Assembly: GCF_013372265.1 (NCBI RefSeq)
Contig: NZ_CP054051.1
Span: forward strand, 908,587 to 972,586
DNA: 64,000 nucleotides
Direction: 5' to 3'
Origin: Aliarcobacter cibarius
Lineage (GTDB): Bacteria > Campylobacterota > Campylobacteria > Campylobacterales > Arcobacteraceae
The number at the start of each line of letters is the position of its first letter. Position 1 is the first letter of the stretch. Shown here piece after piece: positions 1 through 7,326 of this stretch. The translations under genes and the position numbers were made by a program. The notes below the pieces were generated by a model, which was not told where the DNA came from, searched no databases, and was given only the letters and a program-made list of their open reading frames with translations.

Positions 1-257
1 CTACCAGCATTTGCAATATCTACTAAACCTTCAGTTACTTGTTTAATTCCAACCCCAGTTCCTCCACCAGCAATTGTCATTGTAATCTCAGGATAAGCTT
101 GCATAATATTTTTCATAGCTTCTTTTTCAGAGGCTATATGAGCAGTTCCACCAGCAATATTTAAAGTACCTTTTAAACCTTTAAATAACTCTAAATCACT
201 GTTTGCACTAAGTGAACAAACAAAAAGTGTACACATTGATAAAATCAATTTTTTCAT
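1..257 (-). CDS. PstS-like periplasmic substrate-binding protein (3' part outside window)
   Basis: Only the first 85 codons are present; the gene runs off the left edge. Residues 1-18 (MKKLILSMCTLFVCSLSA) read as a Sec signal peptide. The mature part carries LNIAGGTAHI and then ITMTIAGGGTGVGIKQ at about residues 58-73, which is the anion-binding loop pattern of PstS-type phosphate-binding proteins and their relatives. It should act in the periplasm as the ligand-binding part of an ABC importer, or as a stand-alone binding protein. The oxyanion is not settled by this fragment. The gene is divergent from ybaK, and its leader carries a two-level inverted repeat (positions 306-351). Confidence 0.75.
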   Translation of the reverse strand, partial: MKKLILSMCTLFVCSLSANSDLELFKGLKGTLNIAGGTAHIASEKEAMKNIMQAYPEITMTIAGGGTGVGIKQVTEGLVDIANAG

Positions 258-305
258 TTCAATTCCCTTTTTAATTAGAAATTGGATAAGAAGACAAAGA
301 AGAGA

Positions 306-351
306 TTTGGAAAATATCTTTGTTGCTTAAACCTTAAGCCTGATATCCAAA
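306..351 (-). promoter_or_regulatory. Structured leader upstream of the PstS-like gene
   Basis: On the minus strand, TTTGGA-TATC (351-342) pairs with GATA-TTT-TCCAAA (318-306), with a 3-nt bulge. It encloses a perfect hairpin GCTTAA-GGT-TTAAGC (339-325) and a single-stranded AACAAA. No T-run follows, so it is not a simple terminator. It sits about 50 nt before the start codon of the PstS-like gene. It matches no riboswitch class that I can name. A protein-binding operator or a small cis-acting RNA are both possible. Confidence 0.4.
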
Positions 352-413
352 ATAGGGTTTTAGTATATCAAAACTATGTTAAAATCATATAAAAATAAAG
401 AGGTTCTATTTAA

Positions 414-881
414 ATGACACCAGCGATTAATTTATTAAAAAAGCATAAATGTAATTTTAAAATTCATAAGTATGAACATGACCCGTCTTGTATAAATTTT
501 GGTGAAGAAGCAGTTGAAAAATTGGGTTTAGATGCAAGACAGATTTATAAAACATTACTTGTTGAATTAACTCCAAAAGAGTTGGTTGTTTGCGTTATTC
601 CTGTTGCAAATCAGCTGAATTTAAAAGAGGTTGCAGATATATTTGGTGTAAAAAAAGCTCAGATGGCCAATAAAGATGAAGCACAAAAAATAACAGGATA
701 TTTACTTGGAGGAATATCCCCTTTGGGACAAAAAAAACTTTTAAAAACAGTTTTAGATGAAAGTATAAGAGATTTTAAAACAGTTTTTGTAAGCGGTGGA
801 AAGAGAGGATTAGATATTGAAGTTTTTCCAAAAGATTTGGAAGTTATATTAAAAGCAAAAGTGGGTAGAATAGTTTCATAA
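414..881 (+). CDS. ybaK: Cys-tRNA(Pro)/Cys-tRNA(Cys) deacylase, YbaK/EbsC family
   Basis: This 155-residue protein has the length and motif order of the YbaK family of trans-editing domains. YbaK hydrolyses Cys-tRNA(Pro) made in error by prolyl-tRNA synthetase, acting in the cytosol. Visible family features are the N-terminal HKYEHDP segment, the QIYKTLLVE segment with the conserved lysine (about residues 43-51), the GYLLGGISPLGQKK motif (about 94-108) and a late SGGKRGLDIEV stretch. The ATG at 414 follows an AGAGG stretch. A small membrane-protein gene starts 19 bases after the stop and is probably co-transcribed. Confidence 0.9.
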   Translation: MTPAINLLKKHKCNFKIHKYEHDPSCINFGEEAVEKLGLDARQIYKTLLVELTPKELVVCVIPVANQLNLKEVADIFGVKKAQMANKDEAQKITGYLLGGISPLGQKKLLKTVLDESIRDFKTVFVSGGKRGLDIEVFPKDLEVILKAKVGRIVS

Positions 882-900
882 TAAACAAAAGGAGTTTTTT

Positions 901-1098
901 ATGAGTAAAAACAAAGGTGAGCCAAGTTTAGAAAAAATTGATGATTACAATGGAAATGAGTCAAAGCAAAAAAGAAATACTGTAAGATTAATTGTAATTT
1001 TACTTTTAGTTTTTGGAGCAGTTTTAACTTATTTACAACAGCCAAAAATTCAAGAAACTAAAGAGATTTTAGAAAAAACTCAAATTCCTCCTAAATAA
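901..1098 (+). CDS. Small single-pass membrane protein, function unknown
   Basis: This 65-residue protein has a charged N-terminal half (residues 1-27, rich in K, E, D and N), one hydrophobic helix at about 28-46 (LIVILLLVFGAVLTYL) and a short polar tail. A good ribosome binding site (AAAGGAG) lies 7 bases before the ATG, and the gene follows ybaK by 19 bases, so it is a real coding gene in that operon. I do not recognise a family. The positive charges before the helix suggest an N-in topology with the tail in the periplasm. Confidence 0.65.
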   Translation: MSKNKGEPSLEKIDDYNGNESKQKRNTVRLIVILLLVFGAVLTYLQQPKIQETKEILEKTQIPPK

Positions 1099-1118
1099 GA
1101 GATTTTAATCTCTTATTT
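1093..1118. terminator. Bidirectional terminator between convergent genes
   Basis: A perfect 11-bp inverted repeat (AAATAAGAGAT, loop TTTA) has a T-run on both strands. It lies exactly between the convergent 65-residue gene and the DMT transporter gene and overlaps the stop codons of both. Confidence 0.8.
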
Positions 1119-1998
1119 TTAATAATCTTTCAAAATAATTTTTTAAAACTATTAATGAAACTCCAAAAAGTATCAAGAATATTCCAATAATTAAAGCAAG
1201 TGATAATTTTTCTTCAAATATTAATACACCAATCATAACAGCTGTTAATGGTTCAAGCGCTCCTAAAATAGAAGCAGTTGTTGAACCAATTATTTGAATT
1301 GATTTTATTAAAAATAGTAAAGAGATAATGGTTGGAATAAGTGCTAAAAATAGGGTGTAAAACCACATATTAAAATTGATTAGAGGCATAATATTTGAAC
1401 TCTCTTCAAAAAATGAGTGAATAAATATTGTGATTGCACAAAAAAGCATAGAGTAAAAAGTAACTTTTAATGCCTCCATTTTCAAATATTGATTTATTAT
1501 TACAATATAAACAGCATAGCATAATGATGATACAAATACTAAGAAAACTCCAAAAGAACTAACATTTGCATCATCTCCTTTGTAAAGTAAAACTACACCT
1601 AAAAATGCGAAAATTATAGATAATATTGTAATTATTGAATTCTTTTCTTTAAAAAATAGTGCCATAATTATTGCAACAAAAATAGGATATGTAAATAAAA
1701 TTGTTGAGGCAAGTCCAGCATCCATATGTAAAAATGAGTTGAATAAACTTAGCGCAGAAATACCGAATAAAATACCTAAAAATATTAATATTGATAAATC
1801 TTTGAAAGATATTTTGAAAGATATTTTACGAAATAACATAAAGCATAGTAAAGCAATAACGGCAAAACTAAATCTATAAAATATTACAGAGTTTACATTT
1901 AATCCATCTTCATAAAGCATTAATGCCCCTAGTGGATTTGTACCGTAGCAAACTGCTGATACTATTGCAAGAATAATTCCTTTTGTTTGTAGTGTCAA
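1105..1998 (-). CDS. EamA/DMT-family transporter
   Basis: This 297-residue, very hydrophobic protein has about ten predicted membrane helices in two halves, the two-EamA-domain layout of the drug/metabolite transporter superfamily. The first half contains YGTNPLGALML in helix 1 and TILFTYPIFVAIIMALFFKEK at the end of the domain. The second half repeats the pattern with ILGALEPLTAVMIGVLIFEEK (about 240-260). Such proteins usually export amino acids, metabolites or nucleotide-sugar-like compounds across the inner membrane; the substrate cannot be read from sequence. It is a single-gene unit, divergent from the barrel gene at 2099. Confidence 0.85.
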   Translation of the reverse strand: MTLQTKGIILAIVSAVCYGTNPLGALMLYEDGLNVNSVIFYRFSFAVIALLCFMLFRKISFKISFKDLSILIFLGILFGISALSLFNSFLHMDAGLASTILFTYPIFVAIIMALFFKEKNSIITILSIIFAFLGVVLLYKGDDANVSSFGVFLVFVSSLCYAVYIVIINQYLKMEALKVTFYSMLFCAITIFIHSFFEESSNIMPLINFNMWFYTLFLALIPTIISLLFLIKSIQIIGSTTASILGALEPLTAVMIGVLIFEEKLSLALIIGIFLILFGVSLIVLKNYFERLLKIRD

Positions 1999-2098
1999 AA
2001 ATAACCTTTAATTTTTGTTTGATTTTACTCAAAGAACTCTTATTTTAGGGTTTAAGATGTATTTTTATATAATCTTCCCTTAAATTTTAGGAGTAAAA

Positions 2099-2572
2099 AT
2101 GAAAAAAATAATAACAACAACTCTTTTGGTTGGACTTTTCTCTTCTTCTTTTGCAATGGATACAAAATTTTATGCTGGAATTAGTGCTGCAAAAGTAGAT
2201 AATTATAGTTATACACAATATTCAATAGGACAAAATTCAAGTACAAAATTTGATAATGATATAATTTTTGCTTTTGCAAATAGTCTTAGTTATGGAAGAG
2301 TAAAAGCAGGAGTTAGTGCAACAACAGCTGATTTAGATTTAAAATTAGGTTATGAATTTATTGAGGATTTAAGAGTTTATGGTATTGGAACAGGAGCTGT
2401 TCAATTTTATGACAATAGTACATATACAGGATTAGGATATGGTGGAGCTTTGGAGTATAGAATTAGTTCTTTATTATCTTTGGAAGGTTCATATAAAACT
2501 ATGAATATGAGTAAAAGTAATCATAGTTATGATTATGATACAGCAAGTTTAGGTGTTAGATTTGGATTTTAA
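2099..2572 (+). CDS. Small outer-membrane beta-barrel protein (OprF/Opa-like fold)
   Basis: This 157-residue protein has a signal peptide (about residues 1-19, cut after SSSFA). The mature part alternates polar and aromatic residues typical of short transmembrane beta strands and ends GVRFGF, with the C-terminal phenylalanine used for outer-membrane assembly. The size suits an eight-stranded barrel. It resembles generic porin-family/Opa-like proteins, with no specific function visible. AGGAG precedes the ATG by 5 bases. It stands alone between a divergent transporter and a convergent globin gene. Confidence 0.65.
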   Translation: MKKIITTTLLVGLFSSSFAMDTKFYAGISAAKVDNYSYTQYSIGQNSSTKFDNDIIFAFANSLSYGRVKAGVSATTADLDLKLGYEFIEDLRVYGIGTGAVQFYDNSTYTGLGYGGALEYRISSLLSLEGSYKTMNMSKSNHSYDYDTASLGVRFGF

Positions 2573-2591
2573 GAGCTAAAATAGCTCTTAA
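2569..2591. terminator. Bidirectional terminator between barrel and globin genes
   Basis: AAGAGCTA and TAGCTCTT pair around a 3-base loop, extended by TT/AA outside. The hairpin lies between two convergent stop codons. Confidence 0.7.
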
Positions 2592-2594
2592 ATA

Positions 2595-3029
2595 TTAATC
2601 TTCAGGAGTATTTACCATCCAAATTGAGAAGATGTCTAAATAGTTCCAAAACGATTTTAATAACTCTTCATCAATATCTAATTTTTTTAGAACTTCTATG
2701 TAACACTCTAACCAAACCATTCTAGTTTTTGGAGTTATTTTAAATGGTTGATGTCTTGCAACCATCATTGGAGCACCTCTATTTTCATTAAAATATTTTG
2801 GACCGCCACAAATTTGAATAAAAAAATCACTTGAATTTATTTTTGCTTGTTCAAACTCTTTTTCATCTTCTGGAAAGATATTGTTAATTGGACTTTTTCT
2901 AATTAAATCATAGTGGTCACTAATAATTTTTCTAAGACCGTCTTCTCCAACTACCTTTAAAAATTCTGGATTTGGAAGAGTAACGCTTGATCTTACTCCA
3001 AACTGTGCTGGTGATATATTAAACTGCAT
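2595..3029 (-). CDS. Truncated hemoglobin, group II (trHbO-like)
   Basis: This 144-residue protein carries the hallmarks of group II truncated globins: the FIQICGGPKYFNENRGAPMM block (about residues 70-89), the RHQPFKI segment with the proximal-histidine region (about 92-98), and R.VWLECY (about 103-109), where the tryptophan is the group II G8 residue. It should bind heme in the cytosol and react with O2, NO or peroxide. Campylobacter jejuni Ctb is group III and lacks the GGP...RGAPMM pattern, so this is a different globin type. It is a single-gene unit. Confidence 0.85.
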   Translation of the reverse strand: MQFNISPAQFGVRSSVTLPNPEFLKVVGEDGLRKIISDHYDLIRKSPINNIFPEDEKEFEQAKINSSDFFIQICGGPKYFNENRGAPMMVARHQPFKITPKTRMVWLECYIEVLKKLDIDEELLKSFWNYLDIFSIWMVNTPED

Positions 3030-3137
3030 TTTAAAACCTTTAAATTATATATTAATTTTTATTTTACAATAGTTTAGGTTTTATTAGCTTTACTTAATCT
3101 ATGTTAGAATACGCAAGATTTTTAAAATAGAGAAAAT

Positions 3138-3731
3138 ATGATAGATTTAACAAAAATTGTAGAGTGCTATAGTTGTGGACTTTTCGTAAAAAAGGGTGAT
3201 AACTTAAATGTTTCTCAAATATGCCCTAGATGTGGAAATAAATTAGAAACAAAGCAAAATTTTTCTATAGATTCACTTTTTTATGCTATTTCAAGCTTGA
3301 TGCTGTTTTTTGTTTTATCTTTATATCCCTTGATAAGTTTAACTTTAAATGAACAACAATTAGATGCAAATATTTTAAAAACTGTTTATATTTTATTTGA
3401 ACAAGATTTTTATGTTGTATCTTTTTTAGTACTTTTTACAATAATTTTAGCTCCACTTTTTAATTCAATTATAATTATCTTAATTTTCGTGCAACTAAAA
3501 TTTAAGGTAGAAATTTTTAAGAAATCTCTTCTTTATGATTCATATCATTTTTTTAAAGAGTGGGGATTTATGGAAGTTTTTATTATAAGTTTGATAGTAA
3601 CTTACATAAAACTAGTAGGAATGGTAAGTAATACAAAATTTGATTTTGGATTTTTTGTAATTTTGGCATATGTATTTTGCTTTATTATGTCAAATATAAA
3701 ATTTGATGCAAGTGCTATTTTGGATGACTAA
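3138..3731 (+). CDS. PqiA/LetA-family membrane protein, N-terminal half
   Basis: This 197-residue protein begins with a zinc ribbon (ECYSCG at about 9-14 and CPRCG at about 29-33), followed by four hydrophobic segments, which is one PqiA domain. E. coli LetA (YebS) and PqiA are about 420 residues with two such domains. Here each domain is a separate gene: the TAA stop at 3729-3731 is directly followed by the ATG of the next PqiA-domain gene. Together with the MCE gene at 4306 it forms an operon. The family role is to feed or take lipids at the inner membrane for a periplasmic MCE tunnel. Confidence 0.85.
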   Translation: MIDLTKIVECYSCGLFVKKGDNLNVSQICPRCGNKLETKQNFSIDSLFYAISSLMLFFVLSLYPLISLTLNEQQLDANILKTVYILFEQDFYVVSFLVLFTIILAPLFNSIIIILIFVQLKFKVEIFKKSLLYDSYHFFKEWGFMEVFIISLIVTYIKLVGMVSNTKFDFGFFVILAYVFCFIMSNIKFDASAILDD

Positions 3732-4328
3732 ATGGTTTTGATTTCTTGTAAAAATTGTAAAAAGGTTTATGAAAAGGATGATTACACTCCTTTTAAATGT
3801 GATAGATGCAATCATAAAGTGCGAAGAAGAGTAGAAAATTCTTTGCAAATATCTTTAGCTCTTACAATCTGTGCAATGCTTTTATATATTCCAGCAATGA
3901 TATATCCTATGATGGTTGTTACTCAACTTGGAGTAAATCAAGAAAGTACTATAATTGAAGGAATTATCAGCTTTTTGGAGTATAAAAGTTACTTCATTGC
4001 AGGAGTTATTTTTGTTGCAAGTGTTGCTATACCAATAGTAAAATTATTTGCTCTATTTTTTATTTTTTTAAGTTTAAGAGTAAATGTAAAAATAGAAAAT
4101 AAGACGAAAATATTATTGTACAAATGTATCGAAGCTATTGGAAAATGGTCAATGATAGATATTTATGTAGTAGCTTTAATGGCTTCTATTGTTCAACTTG
4201 ATGAGTTATTTAATATAAAAGGTGGAGTTGCTGCAACATCTTTTGCTTTAATGGTAATAATTACAATTTTTGCAGCAAATAGATTTGATACGAGGATAAT
4301 TTGGGATGAGCAAAGAGATGACGAATAA
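3732..4328 (+). CDS. PqiA/LetA-family membrane protein, C-terminal half
   Basis: This 198-residue protein repeats the layout of its upstream neighbour: a zinc ribbon (SCKNCKK at 5-11, CDRCNH at about 23-28) and four hydrophobic segments with ALTICAMLLYIPAMIYPMM, the helix that carries the family P...YPM motif. It starts immediately after the upstream stop with no spacer. The MCE gene starts 23 bases before its own stop, so translation of all three genes is probably coupled. Seen: two single-domain genes in tandem. Inferred: together they do the job of one LetA/PqiA protein. Confidence 0.85.
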   Translation: MVLISCKNCKKVYEKDDYTPFKCDRCNHKVRRRVENSLQISLALTICAMLLYIPAMIYPMMVVTQLGVNQESTIIEGIISFLEYKSYFIAGVIFVASVAIPIVKLFALFFIFLSLRVNVKIENKTKILLYKCIEAIGKWSMIDIYVVALMASIVQLDELFNIKGGVAATSFALMVIITIFAANRFDTRIIWDEQRDDE

Positions 4329-6963
4329 TAATTTGAATGAAACAGTAGTTTATGAAGCAAAGCAGGAGATTAAGAAAAAATTCTCATTGGTGTGGTTACT
4401 ACCTCTAGTTATACTTGGAATTTTGGGCTATATAGCTTATGACTCTTACTCAAAAAAAGGTACAAATATAGTCGTATATTTTAAAAGTGCAGAGGGTTTA
4501 AAAGAAAATATAACTCCACTTGAATATAAAGGTCTAACTTTAGGAAAAGTTACAAAAATTTCTATGCATGAAGATTTAAAAAATGTTGCAGTTAATATTT
4601 TAGTAAATAGTGATGTTGCCGAATATGTAGCAAATGAAAATTCAAAATTCTGGATAAAAAAACCAACCGTATCTTTAACAAAAATTTCAGGACTTAGTAC
4701 ATTAATAAGTGGATATAAAATTGAATTATCAACTAGTTTTAAAAAACAAGATGATCTAAAAAATATAAAGCATCAATGGTACTTTGATGGTCTTGATTCA
4801 CAACCTGATGAAGAGTTTGAAGAAAATGGTTATTATGTAACTCTTTTAGCAAATGATAAAGATAATATAGATGTGGGAACTCCAATTTTTTATAACAAAT
4901 ATCAAATCGGAGAAGTTGTCTCAAAAGAGTTTAAAGGTGAAGAGGTATATGCAAGTATTTATATTTATGATAAATATAACTATTTAGTAAATAAAAGCTC
5001 AAAATTTATTATGAATGAAGCTTTAAAAGTAAGTTATGGAGCAAGTGGATTAAATATAGAAGTTGGTTCTTTATATTCTGCTATTATTGGCGGAATTACT
5101 GTAGTTACAACGCTCAAAGAAGATGAAAAAATATCTAAAGAAGATGTTCAACTTTTATATTCATCAAAAGATGATTTAAAGAAAAAAATATATTTTTCTT
5201 TAGATTTTAATGATGCTAAGATTGAAGAAAAAACGCCTATTTTATTTAAAGGTATAGAAATAGGTAAGGTTACAGATATTAAGCTAAATGAAGATGTTTT
5301 ATCTACAAAAGCCTATGTTTATGAAGAGTATAAATATTTACTTACAAAAAATTCAAGATTTTTTGTAGAGGAACCATCTATTTCATTTGGCGGAATAAAA
5401 AATCTAGGAAATATTATAAAAGGGAATTATATTTCACTTGATTACAAAGATGGTGAATTTAGTAATAAATTTTTTGGAGTTACAAAAAAAGATTTGAAAA
5501 AAAGTTTAAATACTATAAAGATTGATTTAGTAACAGGTAATTTAAACTCAATAAATGAAAGATCAAAAATTTATTATAAAAATATTGAAATTGGAAGAGT
5601 TGATAGTTATGATTTAAGTAATGACTATAAAAGTGTAAAAATCTCTATTTTAATAGATGAAAAATATAAAGATTTAATAAATGATAATAGTAAATTTTAT
5701 GATATGAGCTCGAAACTAGTAGAGATAAAAAGTTTTGATTTAAGTGTTAATTATAGTGGATTAGAATCTGTTTTAAATGGAGCTATAGGACTTGTTTCAA
5801 ATAAAGGTGAAGGAAAACTAAGTAAAAAAGAGTTTACTTTATATCAATCATACAAAGATATAGAAAAGATAAACAGAGATAAAAATAGCGGTTTTGTAGT
5901 ATACACTGAGTTTGATAATAGTTTTGTTGTAAAAGAAAATATGGCTGTTATCTATAAAAATCAAGAAATTGGTTTTGTAAAAAATATAAAATTTGATGAT
6001 GCTGTATCAAAAGTCGAACTATTTATTTATGAAGATTTTAGACAATATATAAAAAATACAAGTAGATTTTTCAAAAAGCCAAAATTTGATTTTAAAGCAA
6101 GCCTTAGTGGAGTGTTATTTGAAGTTGATAATTTTACATCATTATTGGAAGGTTCAATAGAACTTGATAATAGTTCTAAAATACCTTTGGGAAATCATGA
6201 AATATACTCTAGTTTTGATGATATGCAAATGGCAACAAATATGGTAACTATTGTTTTTGATAACGTAGAAGGACTTCAAGAAGATTTTTCAAAGATAGTT
6301 TATAAGGGTGCAAACATAGGAAAAGTTAAAAAAATATCTTTAAACAAAAACCAAAAAGTTGAAGTAAAAGTAATAATTGATAAAGATTTTAAAGAGTTTG
6401 CAAAAGATGGAACTATATTTTATTTGAAAAAACCTAGAATTTCTCTTCAAGAGGTTGCAAATGTAGGTTCAACAGTAATGGCTGTAAATATTGGTGTTAT
6501 TAAAAGTCAAAATGGTGAATATCAAACAAAATTTATAGGAAGTGATAAGGAACCATCTGTAAATTCACATTTAGGCACAATTATAAAAGTTGAAGATAAA
6601 ACAGCATCCAGTGTAAATGTAGATTCTCCAATTTATTATAAAAATGTGCAAATAGGAAAAATTTTAAAAGTAGATTTAAGTAATGATGCTTCAAAAGTTG
6701 TAATTGATTGCTTAATCTATGATAAATATACAAAATTTGTAAGAACAAATTCGGAGTTTTATGATATTAGTGGATTTGAAATGGAGTTTTCAATTTTTTC
6801 TGGTTCAAAAATTGAATCAAACACAATTACAAGTATTATAAAAGGGGGATTGGTTGTTGTAACACCTTATGAATATAAAGAGATTGCTTCAAGTAACGAT
6901 AGATTCATTTTAAATAAAACTCTAAGAGCAGATTGGAAAACAATTAGTCCTAGTATAAAATAA
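4306..6963 (+). CDS. LetB (YebT)-like lipid-tunnel protein with seven MCE domains
   Basis: This 885-residue protein has a cytosolic N-terminus, one membrane helix (about 28-46) and then seven MCE/MlaD domains starting near residues 54, 175, 295, 402, 528, 646 and 757. Each has the pattern K-G-x-x-I/L-G-x-V (for example YKGLTLGKVTKI, FKGIEIGKVTDI, YKNVQIGKILKV). E. coli LetB is 877 residues with seven MCE domains stacked as rings forming a hydrophobic tunnel between inner and outer membrane, so size and count both agree. PqiB has three domains and MlaD one, so LetB is the better match. A second in-frame ATG at 4318 is an alternative start. Confidence 0.9.
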   Translation: MSKEMTNNNLNETVVYEAKQEIKKKFSLVWLLPLVILGILGYIAYDSYSKKGTNIVVYFKSAEGLKENITPLEYKGLTLGKVTKISMHEDLKNVAVNILVNSDVAEYVANENSKFWIKKPTVSLTKISGLSTLISGYKIELSTSFKKQDDLKNIKHQWYFDGLDSQPDEEFEENGYYVTLLANDKDNIDVGTPIFYNKYQIGEVVSKEFKGEEVYASIYIYDKYNYLVNKSSKFIMNEALKVSYGASGLNIEVGSLYSAIIGGITVVTTLKEDEKISKEDVQLLYSSKDDLKKKIYFSLDFNDAKIEEKTPILFKGIEIGKVTDIKLNEDVLSTKAYVYEEYKYLLTKNSRFFVEEPSISFGGIKNLGNIIKGNYISLDYKDGEFSNKFFGVTKKDLKKSLNTIKIDLVTGNLNSINERSKIYYKNIEIGRVDSYDLSNDYKSVKISILIDEKYKDLINDNSKFYDMSSKLVEIKSFDLSVNYSGLESVLNGAIGLVSNKGEGKLSKKEFTLYQSYKDIEKINRDKNSGFVVYTEFDNSFVVKENMAVIYKNQEIGFVKNIKFDDAVSKVELFIYEDFRQYIKNTSRFFKKPKFDFKASLSGVLFEVDNFTSLLEGSIELDNSSKIPLGNHEIYSSFDDMQMATNMVTIVFDNVEGLQEDFSKIVYKGANIGKVKKISLNKNQKVEVKVIIDKDFKEFAKDGTIFYLKKPRISLQEVANVGSTVMAVNIGVIKSQNGEYQTKFIGSDKEPSVNSHLGTIIKVEDKTASSVNVDSPIYYKNVQIGKILKVDLSNDASKVVIDCLIYDKYTKFVRTNSEFYDISGFEMEFSIFSGSKIESNTITSIIKGGLVVVTPYEYKEIASSNDRFILNKTLRADWKTISPSIK

Positions 6964-7316
6964 TTTAATCATTATTTAAGATTAATATATACAATCTATT
7001 TATCAAAGGAAAAGATTTTTTTCCTTTAAAACAATGAGTATTGTATGAATAAAATAATGATAACAATCTAATTTTAAATCAAAAATTTATTTAGCAATTT
7101 CAAAGTTATTTAGTCTTTTTAAAAGTATATATAAGATATAAAATTATTTTTTATATCTATCTTCGTCATTATATTTATTTTCATCTATAATCTCTCAACT
7201 AGCCATCCAATTTGAAGGACGGCTTGATGATAGTTTAAATTTATGATAGAATTTTAGAACTTATCTGATGCTGACACAGAGTTATGAACACTACCATAAA
7301 ATAAGAGAAATTTCTC
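6964..7316. other. 353-base gap between letB-like gene and ciaB
   Basis: No convincing gene. It holds an A/T hairpin at 7005-7027 (AAAGGAAAA pairing with TTTTCCTTT) that may end the lipid-transport operon. A second stem, at about 7200-7224, pairs perfectly when read as RNA from the minus strand (AGCCGTCC with GGATGGCT, one G-U). A 32-bp palindrome at the right edge is listed separately. The stretch 7200-7295 is noticeably less A/T-rich than its surroundings. Confidence 0.5.
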
Positions 7317-7326
7317 TTATTTTATG
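7295..7326. terminator. Perfect 32-bp palindrome, terminator of ciaB
   Basis: Sixteen bases (CATAAAATAAGAGAAA) are followed directly by their exact reverse complement. The palindrome overlaps the ciaB stop codon and ends in A/T-rich sequence on both sides, so it can terminate transcription from either direction. Confidence 0.7.
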
